NCBI GenBank assembly: GCA_002325375.1
Contig: DCRZ01000008.1
Location: forward strand, 187,438 to 251,437
Reading direction: 5' to 3'
Length of the DNA: 64,000 bases
DNA from: Rhodospirillaceae bacterium UBA1479
GTDB taxonomy: Bacteria; Pseudomonadota; Alphaproteobacteria; Rhodospirillales; Casp-alpha2
The translations under genes were made by a program, and so were the position numbers. Under the pieces are notes generated by a model that saw only the letters and a program-made list of their open reading frames with translations, searched no databases and was not told where the DNA came from. This document shows positions 34,441-42,341 of the stretch, one piece after another; position 1 is the stretch's first letter; the number at the start of each line of letters is the position of its first letter.

Positions 34441-34983
34441 ATGCATCCACGCAGCCCCTCGGGCCTGCGGCGTCTCGAAGCGGCCCTGCTCATTCCGGTG
34501 GAATGGGCGGGCCGTCTCGCGGCCGCCTGCGGCCTGCTCATGGTCTTCGTCGTCGCGGGCAACGTGCTCACCCGCTACGGATTCAATCTCAGCTCCGTCG
34601 CCCTGCAGGAACTGGAATGGCATCTGGTGTCGCCGATCGCCCTGATCGGCATGTCCTATGCCATGCAGAAGGGCGAGCATGTACGCGTGGATTTCCTCTA
34701 TGCCCGCCTGCCCGTCCATTGGCAGGCGGCGGTCGACCTGGTCACGGACTTTCTCGTGATCGGGGTTTCCGTCACCATCGTCGTGCTGTCCCTGCCCTAC
34801 GTGCAACAGTCCTACGGCATTCTTGAAGGCTCGCCCGATCCCGGCGGCCTTCCGTACCGCTGGGTTCTGAAAGCCTTCATTCCCTTAGGGTTTGGCCTTC
34901 TCGGCCTGCAGGCGATCAGCCAGGCCCTGGGCGCCCTCACCACCTTCGCCGCCGCGCGCGCCGAGCGGACCGCGCCGCAATGA
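34441..34983 (+). CDS. dctQ: TRAP transporter small membrane subunit
   Basis: A 180-residue DctQ-type protein with four transmembrane helices and the family motif at FVVAGNVLTRYGFN, where the conserved Arg follows the second half of helix 1; ALQELEWHLVSP lies between helices 1 and 2. It pairs with DctM. It starts 20 bases after the binding-protein gene and overlaps dctM by four bases. Confidence 0.92.
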   Translation: MHPRSPSGLRRLEAALLIPVEWAGRLAAACGLLMVFVVAGNVLTRYGFNLSSVALQELEWHLVSPIALIGMSYAMQKGEHVRVDFLYARLPVHWQAAVDLVTDFLVIGVSVTIVVLSLPYVQQSYGILEGSPDPGGLPYRWVLKAFIPLGFGLLGLQAISQALGALTTFAAARAERTAPQ

Positions 34984-36305
34984 CGGAAATGGAATTGCTC
35001 GCCATCGGCATGATCGGTGGCTTCTTCGGGCTTCTGGTGATCGGCATTCCCGTCGCCATCTCGCTCGCCGTGTCCGGCCTGCTGTTCGGCTATCTCGGCT
35101 TCGGGACCAGCCTGTTCGGCCTGTTGCCGGGGCGCATTCACGGCGTCGTCACCAATTACACCCTGCTGGCCCTGCCGCTGTTCATCTTCATGGGCGTGAT
35201 GCTGGAGAAATCCCGCATGGCCGAGGACCTGATCGACGTCATCGGCCATGCCATGGGACGGGTGCGCGGCGGCATGGGCCTTGCCATCGTCATCGTCGGC
35301 GTGTTGATGGGGGCGTCGTCGGGCATCGTCGGCGCCACGGTCGTCACCGTCGGCCTGTTGGCGCTCGGCCCCTTGGTTCGGCGCGGCTACGACAAGGGCC
35401 TGGCCTGCGGCACCATCTGCGCCTCCGGCACCCTGGGCCAGATCATCCCGCCCAGCCTGGTCCTGATCCTGCTGGCCGACATCCTGGGCCTGTCCGTGGG
35501 CACCCTGTTCGCCGCCGCCATGGTGCCGGGCCTGATGCTGGCCGGGATTCTCGCCCTCTACCTGTTGCTGCTCGGCTATTTCCGCCCCGACATGGCCCCG
35601 GCCATTCCCGAGGCCGAACGGGACGCCATGGGCCGGCGCGAGCTGCTGACCAAGCTGGTACAGGTCGTGCTGCCGCCCCTGTCGCTGATCTTCGCCGTGC
35701 TGGGTTCCATCGTCGGCGGTGTCGCGGCCCCGACGGAAGCGGCCTCCATGGGGGCGCTCGGCTCCCTCATCCTGGCCCTCATGGGCGGGCGGTTGAACGT
35801 CCGCGTCCTGGCCGATGTCTGCAAAAGCACGCTGCTGACCTCGGCCATGGTGTTCTTCATCCTGATCTGCGCCCAGCCCTTCGGCCTGGCGTTCCGCGGG
35901 CTCGGCGGCGAACACCTGGTCGGCTACATGTTCGATTTCATCCCGGGCGGCGTAATGGCCGACCTGCTGTTCATGATGGCCGTGATCTTCGTGCTGGGCT
36001 TCTTCCTGGAATGGATCGAGATTTCCTACATCGCCCTGCCCCTGTTCCTGCCCGTGTTCGCCCATTCGGGCGTCGACATGGTGTGGCTCGCGATCCTGGT
36101 CGCCATGAACCTGCAGACCTCGTTCCTGACGCCGCCCTTCGGCTGGGCCCTGTTCTTCCTCAAGGGCGTGGCGCCGCCGGAAATCACCACCGGCGACATC
36201 TACCGAGGCGTGATTCCCTTCATTCTGCTGCAGATGGCCGCACTCGGCCTGTTGTTCGCCTTCCCGGAAATCGCCACCTGGCTGCCCAAGGCGATCGGCT
36301 GGTGA
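34980..36305 (+). CDS. dctM: TRAP transporter large membrane subunit
   Basis: A 441-residue DctM permease with about 12 helices. The two repeats carry ALPLFIFMGVMLE with GASSGIVGATVVTVG, and EISYIALPLFLPVF with NLQTSFLTPPFG, as expected for the inverted-repeat transport domain. It is the Na+-coupled transport subunit. It overlaps dctQ (ATGA), so translation is coupled. Convergent 2OG-oxygenase gene 16 bases beyond. Confidence 0.95.
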   Translation: MTEMELLAIGMIGGFFGLLVIGIPVAISLAVSGLLFGYLGFGTSLFGLLPGRIHGVVTNYTLLALPLFIFMGVMLEKSRMAEDLIDVIGHAMGRVRGGMGLAIVIVGVLMGASSGIVGATVVTVGLLALGPLVRRGYDKGLACGTICASGTLGQIIPPSLVLILLADILGLSVGTLFAAAMVPGLMLAGILALYLLLLGYFRPDMAPAIPEAERDAMGRRELLTKLVQVVLPPLSLIFAVLGSIVGGVAAPTEAASMGALGSLILALMGGRLNVRVLADVCKSTLLTSAMVFFILICAQPFGLAFRGLGGEHLVGYMFDFIPGGVMADLLFMMAVIFVLGFFLEWIEISYIALPLFLPVFAHSGVDMVWLAILVAMNLQTSFLTPPFGWALFFLKGVAPPEITTGDIYRGVIPFILLQMAALGLLFAFPEIATWLPKAIGW

Positions 36306-36321
36306 CGGAAACCACGGAAGG

Positions 36322-36960
36322 TTATTGCGTCGGCACGTAGTGGTCCTGCCACTTGAGCACGATGTTGAAGCTGACCGAAACCCGCGTGTCCTTGGACAGG
36401 TTCGGGTGGATGAAGTGGCTGAGGAAGGCCGGCCACATCATCAGCAGGCCCGGTTCGGGCAGCACCGTGAATTCCGGATCGACGTAGGGGTCCTTGGCGA
36501 TCGCCGTCATGTTCACGCCCGGGCGCGGATCGTAGAACGTGATGTGCGAGGGCCGCAGGTCGGCGCGGTTGCGCATGGGCTCCTTTGCCCCCGGCATCTT
36601 CAGGTAATAGGTCCCCGACAGGTACGATCCCGGATGATTATGGGCGTCGTGGTAATCGCCCAGGCGGTTGATGTTGGGCCAGCCCTGGATGGTCCATTTC
36701 ACGTCATAGTCGATGCCGATGGCGCGCAGGTAATCAACCACGGTCTGGTTGATCTGTTCGCGCAGCCAGCCGACCGCCGGGTCGTCCAGATTGAAGAAAT
36801 CGGGCGCCAGATAATCCGTGGTCAGGTTCTTGTTAACCCGCTCCATGTCGCGGATCAGCTTGACCAGGGCCTGGGTCGGCTCCTCGAAGCCCGGCAGGTG
36901 CCGGCGGACCAGCTTGGTCGGCCACAGGTCGAGGATACCGTCTTGAGAAGTGTCGGACAT
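36322..36960 (-). CDS. Putative 2OG-Fe(II) oxygenase, TIGR02466 type
   Basis: A 212-residue protein. The N-terminal half carries LWPTKLVRRHLPGFEE, a feature of this family, and the catalytic cupin-like core has DYHDAHNHPGSYLSGTYYL, followed by MWPAFLSHFIHPN with the distal His and RVSVSFNI with the Arg that would bind 2-oxoglutarate. The first iron-site residues lie in the HxHP segment. The substrate is unknown; members are often near uptake or stress genes. It is convergent with the TRAP operon. Confidence 0.82.
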   Translation of the reverse strand: MSDTSQDGILDLWPTKLVRRHLPGFEEPTQALVKLIRDMERVNKNLTTDYLAPDFFNLDDPAVGWLREQINQTVVDYLRAIGIDYDVKWTIQGWPNINRLGDYHDAHNHPGSYLSGTYYLKMPGAKEPMRNRADLRPSHITFYDPRPGVNMTAIAKDPYVDPEFTVLPEPGLLMMWPAFLSHFIHPNLSKDTRVSVSFNIVLKWQDHYVPTQ

Positions 36961-36987
36961 GTCAGGCGCAGGCCGCCGGGCTGCGGG

Positions 36988-37155
36988 TTAGAAGCATCCC
37001 AGCCCGTACAGGCTGTTCTGAACCACCTTGATCGCGTTTGCATCCAGGCTTTTCGACAGCACGAAGGCCCCCGCGTCCCTCAATTCGGGCGCGAAGATCA
37101 GGGCGGCCATGCCGACCAGGGCGGCGAGTGCGATGTGCCGTTGCATAAGCGCCAT
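36988..37155 (-). CDS. possible 55-residue exported or membrane peptide
   Basis: Starts MALMQRHIALAAL at ATG 37155 and ends SLYGLGCF. One hydrophobic helix near the N-terminus is followed by a short polar region, which looks like a signal peptide or a small membrane protein. No clear ribosome site is seen and the family is unknown. It follows the start of the 2OG-oxygenase gene and lies within a 330-base gap before msrA, so a real gene is plausible but not proven. Confidence 0.4.
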   Translation of the reverse strand: MALMQRHIALAALVGMAALIFAPELRDAGAFVLSKSLDANAIKVVQNSLYGLGCF

Positions 37156-37295
37156 AATATGGCCGAACGGCGCGCGATCCAAGAAAAATGGCCAAGCCGA
37201 GGCCGCCCCCGGTCACGCTTTCGAGAGCCATGATGGATATCCGGGCTGTGTTTCCTATATGCTGACCAACACCCGGATTTTCGAGGAATGCCGCC

Positions 37296-37952
37296 ATGTT
37301 TTCCCTGTTCAAGATACCGAACAAATCAGAATTGCCGACCGCCGACCAGGCCCTGCCCGGCCGCGACACGCCGATCCCCACGTCCGAATTCCATGTCGTC
37401 ACCGGCAACCGCATCAAGCCGCCGTTTCCCGACGGCATGGAAACCGCCGTGTTCGGCATGGGCTGTTTCTGGGGGGCGGAGCGCAAGTTCTGGGAAACCC
37501 CCGGTGTTTGGACCACGGCGGTGGGATACGGCGCCGGGTTCACCCCCAACCCGACCTATCAGGAGGTCTGCACCGGCCAGACCGGCCATAACGAGATCCT
37601 GCTCGCGGTCTACGACACGGCCAAGGCGAGCTTTGAGGACATGCTGAAGGTGTTCTGGGAAAACCACGACCCGACCCAAGGCATGGGCCAGGGCAACGAC
37701 CGGGGCACCCAGTACCGGTCCGGCATCTATGTGAATTCGCCCGAGCAGCGCCGCGCCGCCGAAGCCTCGCTGAAGGCCTACCAGAAAAAGCTCACCGACG
37801 CCGGCTACGGCAAGATCACGACCGAGATCAAGGATGCGGGGCCGTTCTATTACGCCGAGGACGTCCATCAGCAGTATCTGGCCAAGAACCCCCGGGGCTA
37901 TTGCGGGCTCGGCGGCACGGGGGTGACCTGTCCGATCGGTCTGGACGCCTAG
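37296..37952 (+). CDS. msrA: Peptide methionine-S-sulfoxide reductase
   Basis: Reduces methionine-S-sulfoxide in proteins and free. The 218 residues have the catalytic Cys57 in GMGCFWGAER and the following GVWTTAVGYGAG, plus EVLLxVYD-type acidic residues and HDPTQGMGQGNDRGTQYRS, the standard substrate pocket. A second cysteine lies in GYCGLGGTG and a third in VTCPIG for resolving. About 45 residues precede the core, as in several alphaproteobacterial MsrA proteins. It is transcribed alone. Confidence 0.96.
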   Translation: MFSLFKIPNKSELPTADQALPGRDTPIPTSEFHVVTGNRIKPPFPDGMETAVFGMGCFWGAERKFWETPGVWTTAVGYGAGFTPNPTYQEVCTGQTGHNEILLAVYDTAKASFEDMLKVFWENHDPTQGMGQGNDRGTQYRSGIYVNSPEQRRAAEASLKAYQKKLTDAGYGKITTEIKDAGPFYYAEDVHQQYLAKNPRGYCGLGGTGVTCPIGLDA

Positions 37953-38020
37953 CAGGGCCGTCGTCTATGACCCATGGCTAGGGTGTGCTTTTCATCACTT
38001 TCCCTAAGGACCCCCTATAT

Positions 38021-38038
38021 TATTTTGATATCGAAATA
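38021..38038. promoter_or_regulatory. imperfect AT-rich palindrome before small gene
   Basis: TATTTTGATATCGAAATA reads as a near-perfect dyad (two mismatched positions) centred on GATATC, in an AT-rich pocket 37 bases before the 95-residue gene. It may be an operator overlapping the promoter. Confidence 0.4.
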
Positions 38039-38074
38039 AGAAGGGGGAACCCCAATGAGGAAAGGACCAAGGCC

Positions 38075-38362
38075 ATGACGAAACTTCTGGTATCGGACGA
38101 CAATCCCAACGGCGCCAAGCTGGAGGACATTCTCCGCATTCTGCGCAACGACATCATCGCGCGCTGCAACGTTTCCGTCGCCACCCACGAACGGGAGACG
38201 GAAAAGGTCGTCGCCAACAACATGCGCATCCTCAACCTGCTGACGGAATGCATCGACCTGGCCGAGGCCTCGACGGACATCCTGGTCCAGGCCTACGGCG
38301 TCGAACAGGCCGCCAAGGGCATCGCCCGGCGCCCCGACGCGGCGCAAGAGAACGCGGCTTAA
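38075..38362 (+). CDS. 95-residue hypothetical helical protein
   Basis: Starts MTKLLVSDDNPNGAKLED, with AAAGGA about nine bases before the ATG. The chain is almost wholly helical with heptad-like hydrophobic spacing (LRNDIIARCN, NNMRILNLLTECIDL) and no membrane segment. I do not recognise the family. It sits alone between msrA and the Lin0512 pair, with a palindrome in its upstream region. Confidence 0.7.
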   Translation: MTKLLVSDDNPNGAKLEDILRILRNDIIARCNVSVATHERETEKVVANNMRILNLLTECIDLAEASTDILVQAYGVEQAAKGIARRPDAAQENAA

Positions 38363-38436
38363 CCGCGTTTCGGGGATGAGCGGTATCCCCGTAAGGGGCT
38401 GCGGGCGTTACGTCTTAAACCGATGACGCCCGCCTT

Positions 38437-38802
38437 CTAGGAGCGTCTGTACCGCGACATGTCGGCGAAGGCCGCGACGGCGGCGCTGGCGATGATGGTC
38501 TCGTAGCCGCGCTCGGGATACGGCACGTTCAACCCGCCCTTGACGACTCGCACCGATGCGCGGCCGTGCGGCAGCAGGGCCTGCACCGCGTCGACATCGA
38601 CCGCCGACGGGTCCTGCACGCCGATCGTCACTTCGACCGTCATGTCGGTATCCGGGTCCCGGCCCAATTCGCGCATGAACGACAGACTTGAATGGTGGAT
38701 GGCGTCATCGACGGCGCGGCAGGCGGCTTTCGTGTAATTGCCCCCGCGCAGCGAGACCCCGGAGCCCATTTCCAAAATCACGCGATCCAGTTTCTTGCTC
38801 AT
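38437..38802 (-). CDS. Lin0512-family-like protein, downstream paralogue
   Basis: A 121-residue protein starting MSKKLDRVILEMGSG. It aligns along its length with the upstream gene product: shared VLxMGxG near residue 9, TKAAxRAVxDA near 30, xEVTIGxxxP near 57, and GGLN or GGLE near 90. These fit my memory of the Lin0512 conserved hypothetical family; that name should be checked by search. The start overlaps the stop of the upstream paralogue by four bases (ATGA), so the two are translationally coupled. No function is known. It differs from its partner by a longer C-terminal stretch of YPERGYET plus a helix. Confidence 0.72.
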   Translation of the reverse strand: MSKKLDRVILEMGSGVSLRGGNYTKAACRAVDDAIHHSSLSFMRELGRDPDTDMTVEVTIGVQDPSAVDVDAVQALLPHGRASVRVVKGGLNVPYPERGYETIIASAAVAAFADMSRYRRS

Positions 38803-39164
38803 TGGGCATCTCCCAGAACATCGTCCGGAACATCCATGCGGACCACGACCGCCGCATGGGCAAGCAAGGTCGAATCCGTGCCGTCCGGTGTCGCGATTTC
38901 CAAGCCCCCCTCTTGGCAGGTCACGGTGATCTGACCGTAGGGGAACACGGCCGCGACGGCGGCCTTGTCGATGGTCTCGGGGCGGGGTGCGCCGATGGTC
39001 ACCTCGATGACCATGTTGTCGCGCGGCTGCCCCAGGGCATCGGCGATCTGCAGGTAATTGCGCCACAGCGCGTCCCGCACGGCGCGTTCGGCGGCCTTGG
39101 TGCTGTCCGCGCCGTGGATATCGGTGCCCTGCCCCATTTGCAGAACCATGCGTTTCAAGCTCAC
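38799..39164 (-). CDS. Lin0512-family-like protein, upstream paralogue
   Basis: A 121-residue protein starting MSLKRMVLQMGQGTDIHG. Matches the downstream paralogue in the MGxGxxxxG, TKAAERAVRDAL and EVTIGAPRPETIDKAAV segments. The shared MGxG plus TKAA pattern suggests a conserved binding surface. The pair probably forms a heteromer, inferred from tandem coupling and parallel conserved motifs. It lies just downstream of tRNA-Arg on the same strand, with a 33-base gap. Confidence 0.72.
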   Translation of the reverse strand: MSLKRMVLQMGQGTDIHGADSTKAAERAVRDALWRNYLQIADALGQPRDNMVIEVTIGAPRPETIDKAAVAAVFPYGQITVTCQEGGLEIATPDGTDSTLLAHAAVVVRMDVPDDVLGDAQ

Positions 39165-39197
39165 CGCGACCCACTCCCTTTAAGTCATTGAAATAAC

Positions 39198-39274
39198 TGG
39201 CGACCCCGGCAGGACTCGAACCTGCAACCTGCTGCTTAGAAGGCAGCTGCTCTATCCAGTTGAGCTACGGAGTC
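39198..39274 (-). tRNA. tRNA-Arg (anticodon UCU)
   Basis: A 77-base tRNA. Acceptor GACTCCG pairs with CGGGGTC (one G-T pair), anticodon loop CTTCTAA gives TCT (codon AGA), T-loop TTCGAGT is standard and CCA is encoded after discriminator G. Confidence 0.95.
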
Positions 39275-39318
39275 TCCGGCGGACATGGCGCCGAGAAGAC
39301 GGCCCGGCGCAGCCCCAT

Positions 39319-39627
39319 TCAGTGGGTCCAGACGCCGACCTTGTCGTAGGCGAAGTTGTCGGAATAGCTCTTCGGCTTGACGCGGCGGGTATGGGGCTCG
39401 ATCACCTTGTAGATCAGGCCGTTCTTCTTGGCGTAGTCGACGGCTTCTTCCTTGCTGTCGAACTTGAGCCGCAGCTGGCCGCGGGTATCGCCCGAGCCGA
39501 TCCAGCCCATCAGGGGATCGGCGACGCGGGGTTCCGACGGCTCGTATTCCAAAATCCAACGCCGGGTTTTGCCCCGGCCGGACTGCATGGCGTTCTTCGC
39601 CGGCTGAAAAATGCGCGCTTCGCTCAT
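39319..39627 (-). CDS. Complex I accessory subunit, NDUFS4/ETC-C1 type
   Basis: A 102-residue homologue of the mitochondrial 18-kDa (NDUFS4, AQDQ) subunit of NADH:ubiquinone oxidoreductase. Start MSEARIFQPAKNAMQSG is chosen; an ATG at 39642 would add five residues. The family marks RRWILEYEP, DPLMGWIGSGDT, QLRLKFDSKEEAVDYAKKNG and the C-terminal SYSDNFAY are clear. In alphaproteobacteria it stabilises the interface of the N module with the rest of complex I. It stands alone between tRNA-Arg and tRNA-Pro, as in several related genomes. Confidence 0.95.
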   Translation of the reverse strand: MSEARIFQPAKNAMQSGRGKTRRWILEYEPSEPRVADPLMGWIGSGDTRGQLRLKFDSKEEAVDYAKKNGLIYKVIEPHTRRVKPKSYSDNFAYDKVGVWTH

Positions 39628-39757
39628 CTTCCCAATTCCCATCCTGGCGCGGCCGATTGCCGCGCGTCTTAAGGTCTTCTATGCGGCCATCGGGCCGTCC
39701 CGTCAACGCTCACATGGACGGACACAGCGGCACGCCTCGGGCCCCCTGCCCGAATAC

Positions 39758-39834
39758 TGGTCGGGGCGACTGGATTCGAACCAGCGACATCGTGCTCCCA
39801 AAGCACGCACTCTACCAGGCTGAGCTACGCCCCG
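39758..39834 (-). tRNA. tRNA-Pro (anticodon UGG)
   Basis: A 77-base tRNA. Acceptor CGGGGCG pairs with CGCCCCG, anticodon loop TTTGGGA gives TGG (codon CCA), T-loop TTCGAAT, and CCA is encoded after discriminator A. Confidence 0.95.
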
Positions 39835-39881
39835 ACGCGGGGGAAACCTATGATTTAAGCCTGCCCAAGGCAAGCACGCGG

Positions 39882-40388
39882 TTAGCGGAAGATCGCATGC
39901 TCGACCCGGTCGCCGACGCGGATGCCGAGCCGCGCCACCGTCCCGGCCGCAACCTCAAGCACGGCGCGGTTGCGCTCCGGCGCCTCAATGGTGTCCAGCG
40001 ACCGTGGCGTCGTGCGCTCACGGATGAATCCGATGCGCCCATCCGCGCCGATAAACAGCATATCAAGCGGAATGAAGGTGTTGCGCATCCACATGGAAAT
40101 ATAGATCTCGCGCCCGAAGTCGAACAGCATGCCGCGGTCCGGGGCCAGGTCGCGGCGATACATCAGGCCGAGGGCGCGCTGCGCATCGTCGACCGCCATC
40201 TCGACCTTGAACGGATGCGCGCCGTTCACCGTATGCACGACCACTTCGGATTCGGCGAATCTGACCGTTTGACCGTCCGCATGCACTGGCGTGCCGCTCA
40301 AAACGACGCAAAGCACCGCCAACACACCGGCAAAACGCAGGGCGGCGCGGCGCGTGATTTTCCACGATCTGAAAATCCTGTCGATCAT
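39882..40388 (-). CDS. Exported DUF192 protein
   Basis: A 168-residue protein starting MIDRIFRSWKITRRAAL. A signal peptide or anchor spans about 12-38 (ending VHA-DG). The DUF192 core follows: KVEMAVDDAQRALGLMYR, MLFDFG, MWMRNTFIPLDMLFIG, and VLEVAAGTVARLGI. DUF192 proteins are small beta-barrels of unknown function, usually exported. It is divergent from the Mrp-type operon across a 220-base gap. Confidence 0.87.
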   Translation of the reverse strand: MIDRIFRSWKITRRAALRFAGVLAVLCVVLSGTPVHADGQTVRFAESEVVVHTVNGAHPFKVEMAVDDAQRALGLMYRRDLAPDRGMLFDFGREIYISMWMRNTFIPLDMLFIGADGRIGFIRERTTPRSLDTIEAPERNRAVLEVAAGTVARLGIRVGDRVEHAIFR

Positions 40389-40442
40389 TTCAGGCCCATC
40401 GCACCTATTAATAATACAGCTTCCGTTGATTTCCGCCGCCCT

Positions 40443-40526
40443 TGGTATACCAGCGCGAACGTCCTTGTTATTCCATGAAATTATGCCCATTTTGTTGTCA
40501 CGTCGATGGCTTTGGGTGGTATACCT
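40443..40526. repeat. paired TGGTATACC boxes before the antiporter operon
   Basis: TGGTATACCA (40443-40452, a perfect palindrome) and TGGTATACCT (40517-40526) lie 74 bases apart, about seven helical turns, in the gap between DUF192 and mrpE. They may be operator sites for one or both divergent units. Chance is not excluded. Confidence 0.4.
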
Positions 40527-40608
40527 GAGCCTCGGATAACGTAGTGATCGGCGTCGCCCTTCAAGGGGGCGGTAACGCCGGCCAGGGGAAGAACGGGGGA
40601 ACGTTTCA

Positions 40609-41097
40609 GTGCTCCATGCGATCAGCCTTAGCATCGGCCTGGCCGCGCTCTGGTGGCTGCTGTCGGGCTATACGATTCCGCTGATCCTGGCCTTCGGCGC
40701 CGCTTCCGTCGCCCTGGTCGTGTTCATCGCCCACCGCATGGACGTGGTCGACCACGAAGGCCACCCCATCCAGGTTACCTGGCGCTGGCTGACCTACCTG
40801 CCCTGGCTGGGCAAGGAGATCGTCATGGCCAACATCGACGTGGTCAAGGCCGTGCTGTCGCCCAAGGGCCGGGTCCATACCTCGGTCCTGCGCACCAAGG
40901 CGACACAGAAGACCGAACTGGGCCATGTCATCTACGCCAATTCCATCACCCTCACGCCGGGCACGGTGACCCTCGCCGTCGAAGACGGGGTGATGATCGT
41001 CCACGCGCTGACGCGGGGGGCCGCCGACGGGCTGAAGTCCGGCGAGATGGACCGCCGCTGCACGGCCGTCGAGGGTGCGCCCGGAGAGGATCGCTAA
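40609..41097 (+). CDS. mrpE: Antiporter subunit MrpE/MnhE-like (MbhA-like)
   Basis: First gene of the antiporter operon; start GTG at 40609 with GGGGA upstream, 162 residues. The typical MnhE pattern is present: two N-terminal helices then a cytoplasmic domain with WRWLTYLPWLGKEIVMANIDV, ANSITLTPGTVTLAVEDG and a short acidic C-terminus. It forms part of the E-F-G membrane group that carries cation movement in the Mrp complex. It shares the TPGT motif with MbhA of archaeal membrane hydrogenase. Confidence 0.92.
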   Translation: MLHAISLSIGLAALWWLLSGYTIPLILAFGAASVALVVFIAHRMDVVDHEGHPIQVTWRWLTYLPWLGKEIVMANIDVVKAVLSPKGRVHTSVLRTKATQKTELGHVIYANSITLTPGTVTLAVEDGVMIVHALTRGAADGLKSGEMDRRCTAVEGAPGEDR

Positions 41098-41101
41098 CGC
41101 C

Positions 41102-41398
41102 ATGAGCTTCGCCGCCGCCGCCCTCGCCGTTCTGGTCACCATGGTTCTGGTCCTGGTGCGCGCCTTGAAGGGGCCGACCGTGTTCGACCGCATCCTCGCC
41201 GTGAACGCCTTCGGCACGCTGACGGTCCTGTTGATTTCCGTGGTCGGGTTCCTGCAAGGACGCCCGGAATTTCTCGACCTGGCGCTGGTCTATGCGTTGA
41301 TCAACTTCATCGGCACCATCGCGGTGACCAAGTTCATCAAGTTCCGGGACATGGGCCACGGCGAACAAGCCGCCGGCCCCGATGCGGGGGATATCTGA
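41102..41398 (+). CDS. mrpF: Antiporter subunit MrpF/MnhF-like
   Basis: A 98-residue protein with three helices and the family motif GPTVFDRILAVNAFGT after the first helix, where the Asp is conserved. Start ATG 41102 has GGAGAGG upstream. It lies four bases after mrpE and two before mrpG, so the three are one transcript. Confidence 0.93.
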   Translation: MSFAAAALAVLVTMVLVLVRALKGPTVFDRILAVNAFGTLTVLLISVVGFLQGRPEFLDLALVYALINFIGTIAVTKFIKFRDMGHGEQAAGPDAGDI

Positions 41399-41400
41399 CC

Positions 41401-41757
41401 ATGGCGCTCCCCATTGATCCGATCATCTTCGACATCCTGACCTGGCTGTTCATTCTGCCGGGCGCGGTGCTGCTGATCATCGGCGGTATCGGCATGATCA
41501 CCATGCCCGACGTGTTCGCGCGCATGCATCCGGCGGGCGTCATCGACACCCTGGGCTGTGAACTGATTCTGGTCGGCCTGATGTTCCAGGCCGGGCTGAC
41601 CATCGTCACGGTCAAGCTGGCCCTGATCCTGGCCTTCATCTTCTTCACCAGCCCGACGGCGACCCACGCCCTGGCCCGCGCCTGCCTCAATGCCGGCGTC
41701 ACACCCCGGGTCGATGAGGAAAAAAGCGCGGCCCTCAGCCGGGGAGGCCGACCATAG
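41401..41757 (+). CDS. mrpG: Antiporter subunit MrpG/MnhG-like
   Basis: A 118-residue protein with three helices and the DVFARMHPAGVIDTLGCELI motif of MnhG, followed by SPTATHALARAC, also typical. It completes the E-F-G set. The stop TAG overlaps the possible start of the next subunit. Confidence 0.94.
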   Translation: MALPIDPIIFDILTWLFILPGAVLLIIGGIGMITMPDVFARMHPAGVIDTLGCELILVGLMFQAGLTIVTVKLALILAFIFFTSPTATHALARACLNAGVTPRVDEEKSAALSRGGRP

Positions 41758-41780
41758 AAAACGTCATCATCATCGTCCTG

Positions 41781-42341
41781 ATGCTCATGATGGGGGCCGT
41801 TGGCCTGGCCATCGCACGCATCCGTGACCTGTTCGCCGTGTCCATGCTGTCGGGAATCTTCTCGCTGATCGGCGCCGCCGCCTATGTGGTGCTGGACGCG
41901 GTCGATGTCGCCTTCACCGAGGCCGCCGTGGGCGCCGGCATCTCCACCGTCCTGATGCTGGGCACCCTGGCATTGACCACGCGTAAGGAAAAGCTGGGCG
42001 GCGGCAAAAGCAAGAGCACGACCGCGTTCCTGGTCGTCGCCGTGACCGGCGCCGTGCTGGTCTACGGCACCTTCGACATGCCCCGCTACGGCGACAAGAT
42101 CGCCGCCATTCACCACCACGTGGTGCCCCGTTATATCGAGAAATCGGGCGAAGAAGTGGGCATGCCCAACATCGTCACCAGCGTGCTGGCAAGCTACCGT
42201 AGCTTTGACACGCTCGGCGAGGTCTTCGTGATCTTCACCGCCGCCACGGGCGTGCTGGCCATCCTTGGTCGCGCGCGCCGGCGACGCGAAGACGAGGAAG
42301 CGGATGAAGGCGGCTCGGACACGAAGGGGGCCGCATCATGA
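41781..42341 (+). CDS. MrpA C-terminal module (DUF4040 and MbhE-like), separate gene
   Basis: A 186-residue protein equal to the C-terminal portion of MrpA (MbhD plus MbhE in archaeal hydrogenase). RIRDLFAVSMLSGIFSL and EAAVGAGISTVLML are DUF4040 signatures; YRSFDTLGEVFVIFTAATG is the MbhE/MrpA last-helix motif. In classical Mrp this part is fused to the large NuoL-like MrpA; here it stands alone. I give the first canonical ATG (41781), but the frame extends to ATA 41754, giving nine extra residues (IENVIIIVL), a full first helix and a GGGGAGG site seven bases upstream, so an unusual ATA start is possible. Ends with an acidic/basic cytoplasmic tail. Confidence 0.85.
   Translation: MLMMGAVGLAIARIRDLFAVSMLSGIFSLIGAAAYVVLDAVDVAFTEAAVGAGISTVLMLGTLALTTRKEKLGGGKSKSTTAFLVVAVTGAVLVYGTFDMPRYGDKIAAIHHHVVPRYIEKSGEEVGMPNIVTSVLASYRSFDTLGEVFVIFTAATGVLAILGRARRRREDEEADEGGSDTKGAAS

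Noticed and set aside
34812..36065. 417-codon minus-strand frame rich in Gln, His and Asp
   Set aside because: Antisense to dctM; same hydrophobic-codon mirror effect.
4370..39834. tRNA genes as integration sites for an island
   Set aside because: No integrase, direct repeat or foreign block lies beside any of the three tRNAs.
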